DNA of 13,422 nucleotides. It comes from Collinsella sp. AF02-46-1. GTDB taxonomy: Bacteria > Actinomycetota > Coriobacteriia > Coriobacteriales > Coriobacteriaceae. Of this stretch, positions 1 to 7,114 are shown piece by piece (within the stretch, counting starts at the first letter, position 1; every line of letters starts with the position of its first letter). Where the stretch lies: assembly GCA_934876235.1 (NCBI GenBank), contig CAKXKM010000009.1:1-13422 (forward strand), read 5' to 3'. The notes below the pieces were generated by a model. It searched no databases. It saw only the letters and a list, made by a program, of their open reading frames with translations, and was not told the DNA's origin. The position numbers were made by a program, and so were the translations under genes.

Positions 1-18
1 CTCTTGTGGTGGTTTTTG

Positions 19-843
19 CTATTCGATGCTCGAGCGCAGGCGCTGGATGTGCATCAGCAGGTAGAGCGTCTCGTTCTCGCTGCATTCCCAGCCGTGCTCG
101 GAAATAAAGTAGGCGAGGATATCTGCCGTACAGGCATACGACTCCGGATACGTCTCCTTCATAACGGGAAGCATCGTTCCAAAGCCGGCATCCGCGTCCT
201 CCCCCAGCTTGATACGGTCGAGCAAAAATCTCACATGCATCGCAAAGCGTGCATAGGTAAAAGACGAGGTATCGAGAGCTCCGATGTGCCGCACCACGAT
301 CTCTGTCAGGTCCTCAAGCACGCGCGTCGCCTCGATCGTAGCCTCCATGTTGCTCTGCTCGGACTCGCCGTCGATCAGGTGCAGAGCAATGTTGGTGACC
401 TCGGCCTCGGGAAGTTCAACCCCCAGGCGGCTCTTTGCGAGCGTGAGCGCACGGCGGGCGACGGCGACCTCGCGCGGATACAGACGCATCACGTCAAACG
501 AAAGCGGCGTCTCGATCACCACGCCCTGGCTCACGCGCTGGCAGGCAAAATTGATATGGTCGGCGAGCGTCACGGGCGCGTTGGGGTTGAACTCCGTGTC
601 GAGCTTGGCGCTCGCGTAATCGACGATATCGGCCGCAAGCAGCAGCACATCGGACGGAATATCCTTGAGCGCGGCAACCGACGCCCCGCCCACGCCGTAG
701 AACGTGCGCTCGACGATCGAAAGGTCCTTAAGCTCATAAGGGGGCCTGCGGTAGGCGATGCCCTTGCCAAAGACAACAAGGTCCTGCCCGTCGTCATCGC
801 GGGCGAGCGCGCAGTTGTTGTTGATCTTCTTGAGGATCCACAT
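19..843 (-). CDS. BglG/LicT-family transcriptional antiterminator (PRD protein)
   Basis: RNA-binding antiterminator of 274 aa, the usual family length. Residues 1-57 are the CAT RNA-binding domain, with a family-typical MWILKKINNN start and a VVFGKGIAYRR segment. PRD1 covers about 65-170 and PRD2 about 175-274. The four histidines that PTS proteins phosphorylate in this family are all visible: H96 (ADHINFA), H155 (NIALHLID), H203 (RFAMHVRF) and H265 (YLLMHIQR). Known family role: binding a RAT hairpin in nascent mRNA to block an overlapping terminator, with PRD phosphorylation reporting sugar and EII status. It is the last gene of unit B, 45 bp after the ene-reductase, with AAGGA six bases before the ATG. 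A matching RAT and terminator lie at the head of this unit (6907-6975), so control of its own operon is the natural inference. Confidence is high for family and good for target. Confidence 0.94.
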   Translation of the reverse strand: MWILKKINNNCALARDDDGQDLVVFGKGIAYRRPPYELKDLSIVERTFYGVGGASVAALKDIPSDVLLLAADIVDYASAKLDTEFNPNAPVTLADHINFACQRVSQGVVIETPLSFDVMRLYPREVAVARRALTLAKSRLGVELPEAEVTNIALHLIDGESEQSNMEATIEATRVLEDLTEIVVRHIGALDTSSFTYARFAMHVRFLLDRIKLGEDADAGFGTMLPVMKETYPESYACTADILAYFISEHGWECSENETLYLLMHIQRLRSSIE

Positions 844-876
844 CGCTCATCCTTCCCTTCTGACCCACTGTACAAC

Positions 877-892
877 CTAGCACATGTGCTAG
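877..892. repeat. 16-bp perfect palindrome at the end of the ene-reductase gene
   Basis: CTAGCACATGTGCTAG is a perfect palindrome that contains the TAG stop codon of the ene-reductase. On the transcript it could form a short hairpin just before the antiterminator ribosome site, or it could be a protein site. There is no T-tract on either side, so it is not an intrinsic terminator. Function is unknown and chance is possible. Confidence 0.4.
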
Positions 893-2790
893 ATGGATGC
901 CGCCGCAGAGTAGCCTTCAAACACGGCATCCTTGATGACGCGCGCCCGGCGGCAGTCACCCACCAGATACGTTTGGGGCACCACGCCCGCAAGGCCCTCG
1001 GCAAGCGCGGTGCGCGGGCGCACGCCCGCAGCGATTACCACGCTGTCGCAGGCGAGCACGCGCTCGGCCCCATCGGGCCCGCTCACGCACACGCCCTCTT
1101 CGCCGATCGAGGTGCAAGAAGTGTTGAGCAGCACCTCGATGGCCTTGCCCTGCCTGTCAAACATCTGGCGGAGCGCGATCCTAAAGAGTGAGTTGCCCTG
1201 CGCCGCAAGCGCAGACCCCATCTCGACCACCTTGACCTCGTGCCCTTGCTCGGCAAGCTCGAGCGCCAGCTCGGCACCGATCGTGCCGCCGCCGACGACC
1301 ACCACGAGCGAGCCGAGGTCCTCCACATGCCCGATAGCCTGGGCAAACCCCATAACGACGGGCGCATCGACACCCGGAACGGGAGGCACAAACGGCTCGG
1401 CGCCCACGGCGACGATGAGCGCATCGGGCGCCATCTCCTCCACAAAGGCACGGTCCACCTCGCACCCAAAGCGCACGTCAAGCACGCCCGCGCGCTCGAG
1501 CCCGGCAATCTTGTGCTCGAGATAGTGCAGGTAGCGAGCGATATCCTCCTTGTGGGATTCCTGGGCGATAAGCCTCACATTGCCGCCCACGCGATCGGCG
1601 CGCTCCGCGAGCACCACCTTGTGACCGCGCGCGCAGGCTGTGATCGCCGCCATGCAGCCGGCAGGGCCGGCACCCACCACGAGCACGCGCTTCGAAACCT
1701 CCGCGGGCTCCACCGTGCGCGGAACAAAATCCTCGTTGGCAAAGCGCGGGTTCACGCTGCAGCCCACGTTCCAGCGGTCCGTCGAAATGTGGTAGCACTG
1801 CAGACAGCGCAGGCACGGCACGATATCCTCGGCACGGTCGTCACGTGCCTTGGCGGGCCACAGGGGGTCGGCGGCCAGGGCGCGCGCGAGTGCCACCATG
1901 TCGCAGGCGCCCTCGGCGATGACGCGCTCCGCCTCCTCGGGCGTCTCGACGGAGCCCACGAGCGTCACGGGAACATCGACTGCCGCCTTAACGGCACGGG
2001 CGAGCTCCAGGTTGAGCAGATGCGGGTCGAGGTTAGTTGCCGAAGTGTGCACGTTGGCCTCGTGCTCGATATCGAGCCCGCAGGAGACCTGAATGCTTGT
2101 CACGTAGCGCTGGGCCTCGCGGCAAAACGCGATGACGTCGTCAAGCTCTATGCCGCCCGGCATCCACTCGTCAGCCGAGATGCGCATCTCCATGGCAAAG
2201 CGCGGCCCCACGGCCTCGCGGCAGGCGCTCAGCACCTGCAAGGGAAAGCGCATGCGATTTTCGATGGAGCCGCCGTACCCATCCGTGCGGTGGTTGAACA
2301 GCGGGCTTAAAAACTGCCCCATGAGCCAGCCGTGCCCAAAGTGCAAAAACACCATGTCAAAGCCCGCGCGGCGCGCATCAACGCACGCCTGCACCCAACA
2401 TGCGGCCGTATGCTCCATCATGGCGGACGTCATGGCGCGCACCTCGATGCCATCGGCGCGCACAAAGCCGTCCGGTCCCATGGCGTAGTCCACGGTGCGC
2501 GCATACTGACCCGCATGCGCAAGCTCGATGCTTGCCGCCGCACCACCCGCGCGCGCCATGCGGGCGCGGGCCACCGTGGACTCGCGCTCGTACTTGGAGA
2601 ATGCATACGGCTCATCGGCGCTCATCCACGACGAGCGCCCGGGCTCCACAATGGTGTGCCCGCAGATCACGACACCGGCGCCACCGCGGCAGCGATCATC
2701 GTAATGCTCGCTCATGGGGTTTGCGACGATGCGGTTCTGCACAAGCGTGTCGCCCAGCCTGATGGGAGAAAACAGATGCGGATAGCTCAT
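889..2790 (-). CDS. Old-yellow-enzyme-type Fe-S flavoprotein ene-reductase (FMN/FAD, NADH-dependent)
   Basis: Protein of 633 aa with the domain order of 2,4-dienoyl-CoA reductase, trimethylamine dehydrogenase, BaiCD/BaiH and daidzein reductase. Residues 1-320 form the FMN TIM barrel, with HAGQYAR at 92-98 and HFGHGWLMGQFLSP from 150. Cysteines C326, C329, C332 and C344 are placed for a 4Fe-4S cluster. Residues 366-633 are the FAD/NAD domain, with dinucleotide motifs VVGAGPAG (371-378) and VVGGGTIGAE (498-507) and a C-terminal VGDC motif (609-612). There is no signal peptide, so it is cytoplasmic. The family reduces activated C=C bonds with NADH; the substrate here cannot be read from sequence. 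The ATG directly abuts the TAG of the rhamnosidase, with AAAGGGGG seven bases upstream inside that gene. This implies translational coupling and a linked substrate, perhaps the aglycone. An unrelated enoate or dienoyl-CoA role remains possible. Confidence 0.92.
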   Translation of the reverse strand: MSYPHLFSPIRLGDTLVQNRIVANPMSEHYDDRCRGGAGVVICGHTIVEPGRSSWMSADEPYAFSKYERESTVARARMARAGGAAASIELAHAGQYARTVDYAMGPDGFVRADGIEVRAMTSAMMEHTAACWVQACVDARRAGFDMVFLHFGHGWLMGQFLSPLFNHRTDGYGGSIENRMRFPLQVLSACREAVGPRFAMEMRISADEWMPGGIELDDVIAFCREAQRYVTSIQVSCGLDIEHEANVHTSATNLDPHLLNLELARAVKAAVDVPVTLVGSVETPEEAERVIAEGACDMVALARALAADPLWPAKARDDRAEDIVPCLRCLQCYHISTDRWNVGCSVNPRFANEDFVPRTVEPAEVSKRVLVVGAGPAGCMAAITACARGHKVVLAERADRVGGNVRLIAQESHKEDIARYLHYLEHKIAGLERAGVLDVRFGCEVDRAFVEEMAPDALIVAVGAEPFVPPVPGVDAPVVMGFAQAIGHVEDLGSLVVVVGGGTIGAELALELAEQGHEVKVVEMGSALAAQGNSLFRIALRQMFDRQGKAIEVLLNTSCTSIGEEGVCVSGPDGAERVLACDSVVIAAGVRPRTALAEGLAGVVPQTYLVGDCRRARVIKDAVFEGYSAAASI

Positions 2791-5073
2791 CTAGCAGCCC
2801 CCTTTCTCTTCAGAAACGACCATGACGGTACGCATGCCCTCTGTCTTTGACGAGAGGACCTCCGAGCCCCAGGGGGACTCGATGGCCGTCTCGACGCCCT
2901 CGGGCACCTCGACGGCAACCGTGACCGCGCCGTCCGCGCGCTTCCACTCCACGCGCACCGCGCCCTTGCAGGTCTTCCACGTACAGGCAAAACTGTCCGT
3001 AGCGTGCGAAAGGTAGGGCTTGACCGTGAGCTTGTCGCAGCCCTGCGCGTCACGCGCAACCAAAAGGCCACCCAGGCCCTCGTAGAACCACTGGTCGTAG
3101 CTCGAGAACATGGCATGGTCGCACGAGGCCAAAGGATCGTCGAACATCTCGATAAGCGCCCCGTTGCCGTCGGCGAGCATACCGAGCAGGCTCGGGTTCT
3201 CTTCGCGCAGCAGCCAGCGTTCAAGAAGCTCGCTGTAGCCATACTCCGCAAGCAGCCTAAAGGCAAACGAGGTACCGAAGATGCCCGTGGTGAGCACGCA
3301 GCCTTCGGCCTTGATTGCACGCACCAGTGCGCCCACCAGCTCCGACCGGTCGCCCAGGCCGAGCTCCGCGGCAAACGCCCAAGACGTCTGGGTCCCATCG
3401 CCAAACGATCCGTTCTCGTGCTTAAAGCGATCGATGATCCGAGGCCGCAGCTCTGCGGCGGCCGCAGCAAAGCGCTCGACATCGCAGCCTAAGCGCTCCC
3501 CCGCCTCGAACACAAGGCCGAGCGCCCAAAGGATCGCACACCAGCCCACAAACTCCTTGTCGGGACTGCCGCTCGAGAAGCCCTGCGCAATCAGGCTGCC
3601 GTGGTCGCCCAGGCAGTGCGGGGCGAGCTCCGCCGCATCAAAGCCCAGCAGGTAGTCGCCAAAGCACTCGATGCCCGCCCACTCCCGCTCGAGCAGGTCG
3701 CGGCGCCCGCAGATACGATCTGCAACAAGCGCCAGATACGGATAGGCGATCTGCCACATAAGCGGCCCCTCGCCATAGGCGGGACCGTTGGAGCCGATAC
3801 CCATGAACGGCGCCGTCTCAGGGAGGCCGCCGCGCCCCGTCTGGTCGCGCGCAAAATCCGCAAGCGTCTTGTCGATGAGGCCCGCGACGTTAAACGAGAA
3901 CGTCTGGGACGCGGCGAGGGCCACCATATCGCCGCCGTAGCCAAAGCGCTCGCGCGCGCAGTCCTCAAACAGGCCGTGGTTGTTGTTGAGCTTGGTGCGG
4001 ATCGCAGCCTCGTGCAGCCGCTCAAAGCGCTCGCAGCCCAGCTCAAGCTTACCTACCTGCGCAAGGTCCGTATGCACGTAGGTCGCCACCGCCTCGATGA
4101 TGTCGGCAGCAGACGCGCCCGTCACGCTCACGTAGCGGAACGAATGCCAGCAGAAGCGGTTCTCAAACTCGTTGACGCCCTCGTGGCAGAGCACCGAGTC
4201 GTGCTGCTCGGCCGGCTCGGGAGCGCCGGGGCCGCCGGGACACACGCCGCGCGGAGTCTCCATGCCGGCATAGCCCGCAACAGCCGTCCCTGTATAAGGA
4301 CCGCCGTCGCGCCAGGTCTCGGAATAGAGAAGCTCGATGCGCGCACCTGTGTGAGCCGCCACGCGCATACGTAAAAATCCGGCGACGACCTCGCCAAAGT
4401 CGATGACCGTGACGCCCCCGTGCTCAAAAATCCGCGCGGGGCTTACGCTGCCCGCCCGCACGCACGGCGCCACGGGTGAAAGCTCAACAGATCGATCGCC
4501 GTCGTAGACCGTGACGGGGCACGGCGCAGCCTTTTGCGCGTGCTCTCGCAGGTCAAAGACCTCTCCCAGATATACGTTATTGAACAGGAGGTCGCCCTCG
4601 CGCACACTCCACGAGGAATCGGTGGTAACGAGCACCTTGCCCTCGCCGTCGACGAGCCGTGCGGCCACGCGGGGCGTGCCGACCTCGGCCAGGCGCTCGC
4701 GCAGGTTGTACTTGCCAAACAGGCGTAAGGGCGAGGGGTTAAAAAAGCCGTTGCCGAGCTCGATCTGGATCTCGTTTGCACCCTCATGCAAAAGGCCCGC
4801 CACGTCGACCTTGTGCGCATAGACCTTTTTGGTGAAGTTGGTCCACCATCCGAGAAGCTCGGAGCCATCCGCGCGCTTACCGTTGATGCGCACGCGCGCA
4901 TAGCCCAGCACCGCCAGCTCGAGCTCGGCCCGTGCGGGCACGCTTTCAAGCTCAAACGCCCCCATGACCACATGGTTTCGATATGTTTCGCCAAAAAAAG
5001 CCGACTCGGGCTCGTAGCAAAACGGCGCATCTGCGATCCAGCGCGCCCCGTCCAATAACGTATGCTCCATCAT
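2791..5073 (-). CDS. Cytoplasmic alpha-L-rhamnosidase, GH78-like
   Basis: Protein of 760 aa (759 if the second ATG at 5070 is used; that ATG has the better spacing, five bases, from GAGAGG). The N-terminal part (about 1-190) has the rhamnosidase beta-domain pattern, with a GYARVRINGKR segment, a W-TNF-KKVY segment and LGNGFFNPS. The sequence VIDFGEVVAGFLRMRV (about 220-235) and FCWHSFRYVSVTG (about 308-320) mark the usual concanavalin-like domain. The (alpha/alpha)6 catalytic part carries EDCARERFGYGGDM, a form of the GH78 acidic active-site motif, then LTTGIFGTSFA and the late DHAMFSSYDQWFYEGLGG segment. No signal peptide or membrane segment is visible, so the substrate must be imported. It follows the PTS permease by 79 bp and is coupled to the ene-reductase. 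Family known: hydrolysis of terminal alpha-L-rhamnose from glycosides. The exact linkage and aglycone are not readable. I did not assign catalytic residues by number. Confidence 0.9.
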   Translation of the reverse strand: MMEHTLLDGARWIADAPFCYEPESAFFGETYRNHVVMGAFELESVPARAELELAVLGYARVRINGKRADGSELLGWWTNFTKKVYAHKVDVAGLLHEGANEIQIELGNGFFNPSPLRLFGKYNLRERLAEVGTPRVAARLVDGEGKVLVTTDSSWSVREGDLLFNNVYLGEVFDLREHAQKAAPCPVTVYDGDRSVELSPVAPCVRAGSVSPARIFEHGGVTVIDFGEVVAGFLRMRVAAHTGARIELLYSETWRDGGPYTGTAVAGYAGMETPRGVCPGGPGAPEPAEQHDSVLCHEGVNEFENRFCWHSFRYVSVTGASAADIIEAVATYVHTDLAQVGKLELGCERFERLHEAAIRTKLNNNHGLFEDCARERFGYGGDMVALAASQTFSFNVAGLIDKTLADFARDQTGRGGLPETAPFMGIGSNGPAYGEGPLMWQIAYPYLALVADRICGRRDLLEREWAGIECFGDYLLGFDAAELAPHCLGDHGSLIAQGFSSGSPDKEFVGWCAILWALGLVFEAGERLGCDVERFAAAAAELRPRIIDRFKHENGSFGDGTQTSWAFAAELGLGDRSELVGALVRAIKAEGCVLTTGIFGTSFAFRLLAEYGYSELLERWLLREENPSLLGMLADGNGALIEMFDDPLASCDHAMFSSYDQWFYEGLGGLLVARDAQGCDKLTVKPYLSHATDSFACTWKTCKGAVRVEWKRADGAVTVAVEVPEGVETAIESPWGSEVLSSKTEGMRTVMVVSEEKGGC

Positions 5074-5091
5074 GACCTCTCAAGAGATAAA

Positions 5092-5127
5092 CAGAATGGC
5101 GGCCCGCCACGTGGAACCGCCATTCTG
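5092..5127 (-). promoter_or_regulatory. Hairpin between permease and rhamnosidase genes
   Basis: CAGAATGGCGG pairs perfectly over 11 bp with CCGCCATTCTG around a 14-nt loop, in the 79-bp gap between the EIIBC stop and the rhamnosidase start. On the minus strand it is followed by TTTATCT, a weak U-rich tail. It could be a leaky terminator that lowers expression of the downstream genes, or a stabilising 3' end for permease mRNA after processing. The rhamnosidase ribosome site lies beyond it and is free. Confidence 0.5.
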
Positions 5128-5152
5128 GCTGGGGTGTAATCTGAACCGACGA

Positions 5153-6829
5153 TTATTTGTCGGCGCGCTTCTTGCCCAGGTAGCTACCGTCGTCGTGATA
5201 GGTCGCCATGGTAAAGACAAAGGCAACGACCATGATCACGGCAAGGGTGCCCAGGTAGAACACGATATTGCTCGTGTCGGCGCCCGAGGGATCCATAAAG
5301 GTGGGGATACCGAAGAGGCCGGCGCTGCCCATGCTGAAGGCGTGGACGTTAAGCGCACCCATAACCAGGCCGGCTGCCGCGCTGAAGACGATGTTCTGAA
5401 TAAAGAGGAACTTGCTGGGGAGCTGGATACCGTAGAGCAGCGGCTCGCCTACGCCAAAGAACTGCGAGATGGTGGCCGGGATGGCAACGTTGCGGGTCTT
5501 GTCGCTCTTGGTGCGCAGGATCACGGCCAGGCCCTGGGAGACGCCCACGAAGCCGCCGATGGAACCGGCTGCCATGAGCGGGTCGTAACCGAGCATAGCG
5601 ATGTTGTTGAGCATGATGGGGATGATGGCCCAGTGCAGACCGAACATAACGAGCGTGGAGAACGCACCACCCACGACGAGACCGACCACAGCACCGCCCA
5701 CGACGGGGATGTTGATGAGGGTCTCGGTGATGAGGGTGAGGACGCCCGAAATCATGGAGGCCACGGGGCCGATCACGAGGTAGGTCGCGGGAGCCATGAT
5801 GGCAAAGCAGAGGAACGGCACGGCCATGGAGCGGATGAGCTGCGGAACGGCCTTGTTGAGCGCGCCCTCGAGCTTAGAGGCGGCCCACACGGCGATGAGG
5901 ATGGGGATAACGCTCGAAGTGTAGCCGGACGCCGGGAAGATGACGGGAATGCCGAAGAAGGTGTTGTAGTAGCTCATCTGGAAGGCGGTGCCTTCGAGAA
6001 TGGTGCCTGCGACCTCGGCCGTGGAGCTCAGGTTGACCATGGCCGGATACACGAGCGCCGCGCCGAGCGCCATGCCCAGAAACTCGTTGCAGCCGAACTT
6101 CTTGGCCGCAGTGTAGCCCAAGATGATGGGCAGGAAGTAGAAGAAGCCGTCGGCAATGGAGTACCAGATCATGTAGGTACCGCTATCGGCGGTGAGCCAG
6201 CCCATGGCAATGCAGAGGGCGAGCAGGCCTTTGATCATACCTGCGGCAGCGAGGGGCATAAGCGTAGGCGCCATACAGCCCGACACCGTGTCCATCAGCA
6301 TGTTAAAGACGTTGCGGCTCTTCTCGTCCTCATCCTCGGCCGCATCGTCCTCAGCGACCGTGCCCACGCCCGGGACCTCGTACTCGCTCACGAGCTCATC
6401 GTAGACATCGTCCACGGCCGCGCCGATCACGACCTGGTACTGGCCGCCGGCCTTCATGACCTGGATGACGCCGTCAAGGTTGCTGATCGTCTCGTCCTGG
6501 GCGATCTTCTCGTCTTTGAGCGTAAAACGCAGCCTCGTGATGCAGTGGCGCACGTTCTTGATATTTTCGATACCGCCGACCCCTTTGAGGATCTCGCCGG
6601 CGAGTTCATGGTACTGACCCATGTGCTTACCCTTTCCGTGGATAAACGTACATTTGAGAACCGAGGACGTGAGCTTGGCGCTCTCCACGCCCGCTAGGGC
6701 GCAGATCTCACTGAGCTTGACGGCGCTTGCGTCTTTGACTCTGATCTGCACGCCGCCGTCAAGCTCGATTACTGAGCTCACGTTAGTGTCGCCGCCGACC
6801 AGGGCTTTGATGGTCTCGAGAACATCCAT
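5153..6829 (-). CDS. PTS beta-glucoside-family EIIBC permease with an extra degenerate EIIB-like domain
   Basis: Membrane permease of the glucose/beta-glucoside PTS superfamily, 558 aa from the start chosen here. The ATG at 6829 has AAGGAGAGG nine bases upstream; the open frame runs further up to 7123, but that part contains the promoter, RAT and terminator. Residues 1-69 look like an EIIB fold without its cysteine (L23 in its place). A normal EIIB follows at about 70-145, with the phosphorylated cysteine C96 in RHCITRLRF. An acidic linker (about 160-170) leads to a multi-pass EIIC (about 173-545) with FGLHWAIIPIMLNN and a GVGEPLLYG motif, the counterpart of the GITEP motif of BglF. There is no EIIA domain after EIIC, so EIIA must come from elsewhere. 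A second possible start at 6622 (GGAAAGGG seven bases upstream) would give a standard 489-aa EIIBC. First gene of unit B; the substrate is inferred to be a rhamnose-containing glycoside. Confidence 0.93.
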   Translation of the reverse strand: MDVLETIKALVGGDTNVSSVIELDGGVQIRVKDASAVKLSEICALAGVESAKLTSSVLKCTFIHGKGKHMGQYHELAGEILKGVGGIENIKNVRHCITRLRFTLKDEKIAQDETISNLDGVIQVMKAGGQYQVVIGAAVDDVYDELVSEYEVPGVGTVAEDDAAEDEDEKSRNVFNMLMDTVSGCMAPTLMPLAAAGMIKGLLALCIAMGWLTADSGTYMIWYSIADGFFYFLPIILGYTAAKKFGCNEFLGMALGAALVYPAMVNLSSTAEVAGTILEGTAFQMSYYNTFFGIPVIFPASGYTSSVIPILIAVWAASKLEGALNKAVPQLIRSMAVPFLCFAIMAPATYLVIGPVASMISGVLTLITETLINIPVVGGAVVGLVVGGAFSTLVMFGLHWAIIPIMLNNIAMLGYDPLMAAGSIGGFVGVSQGLAVILRTKSDKTRNVAIPATISQFFGVGEPLLYGIQLPSKFLFIQNIVFSAAAGLVMGALNVHAFSMGSAGLFGIPTFMDPSGADTSNIVFYLGTLAVIMVVAFVFTMATYHDDGSYLGKKRADK

Positions 6830-6906
6830 CGCAAACCGCCTCTCCTTAGGTCCCAATCCTTCAGGGTCGCTGCCGTGCACTGCATCGACCTCAAGAATAG
6901 CTGCAC

Positions 6907-6950
6907 AAAAAAGACCGGGCCAGAGGACTCCTAGAGCCTCTGACCCGGTC
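6907..6950 (-). terminator. Intrinsic terminator in the permease leader (antiterminator-controlled)
   Basis: On the minus strand GACCGGGTCAGAGG pairs with CCTCTGGCCCGGTC: 14 pairs with one U-G wobble and a 10-nt loop. A run of six T follows directly (the A-run at 6907-6912). It lies downstream of the promoter at 7019-7047 and 77 bases upstream of the permease start codon, so it would abort transcription of unit B by default. The first four bases of its 5' arm are shared with the RAT, the arrangement known for BglG/SacY/LicT control. Confidence 0.95.
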
Positions 6951-6975
6951 ATGCTTCCAAATGGAATAACAATCC
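6947..6975 (-). promoter_or_regulatory. RAT (ribonucleic antiterminator) element
   Basis: A 29-nt element on the minus strand, starting GGATTGTTATTCC, with loop ATTT, and ending GGAAGCATGACC. It has the same length, the same GGNTTGTTA start, the same internal stem and the same GACC end as RAT sites bound by SacY and LicT. Its last four bases are the first four of the terminator stem, so protein binding here and terminator folding exclude each other. The expected binder is the PRD protein encoded at 19-843, the last gene of the same operon. Confidence 0.93.
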
Positions 6976-7018
6976 CACTGACGCCTTGTCTCCGGCGCAG
7001 CTTTTCTTTTCTGACGAC

Positions 7019-7047
7019 ACTATAGCCTTTGCGATGAAACGTTTCAA
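7019..7047 (-). promoter_or_regulatory. Sigma-70 promoter of the permease operon (unit B)
   Basis: On the minus strand a -35 box TTGAAA (7042-7047) is followed after exactly 17 bp by a -10 box TATAGT (7019-7024). Transcription would start near 7012, about 37 bases before the RAT. The -35 box overlaps the palindrome at 7035-7046, and two 21-bp-spaced direct repeats lie just upstream. The sequence match is good; activity is inferred. Confidence 0.8.
7035..7046. promoter_or_regulatory. Palindromic operator TGAAACGTTTCA
   Basis: A perfect 12-bp palindrome with a central CG, the symmetry usual for LacI-family operators. It covers half of the -35 box and the start of the spacer, a position that suits repression. 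Two near copies sit in the rhaB promoter (11347-11358, 11380-11391), giving TGAANCGNTTCA as a shared consensus. No regulator gene of this family is in the window. Confidence 0.65.
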
Positions 7048-7056
7048 ATAACGTAC

Positions 7057-7087
7057 CGGCAAACGGTAGCTTTTGCGCGGCAAACGG
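7057..7087. promoter_or_regulatory. Tandem activator-type half-sites upstream of the permease promoter
   Basis: CGGCAAACGG occurs at 7057-7066 and again at 7078-7087, identical and exactly 21 bp apart (two helical turns), directly upstream of the -35 box. A one-base variant, CGGTAAACGG, lies in the rhaB promoter at 11438-11447, with a weaker partner 21 bp away. A 21-bp direct-repeat period is that of AraC-type activators on DNA (17-bp half-sites separated by 4 bp). An AraC-like rhamnose activator is inferred; none is encoded here. Confidence 0.65.
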
Positions 7088-7114
7088 TTGAGACCCGTCG
7101 TTCCCCTTCAAAAT

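Noticed and set aside
4..1191. 395-codon plus-strand open frame opposite the antiterminator and the reductase end
   Set aside because: It spans two genes on the other strand and shows no recognisable protein.
5072..6697. 541-codon plus-strand open frame opposite the permease
   Set aside because: Low-complexity H/D/G/E-rich shadow of the EIIBC gene; no domain, and the permease on the other strand has clear motifs.
7035..7046. TGAAACGTTTCA read as a CcpA cre site
   Set aside because: cre sites are 14 bp with two more bases between the TG/CA ends; this palindrome is 12 bp, so the spacing is wrong.
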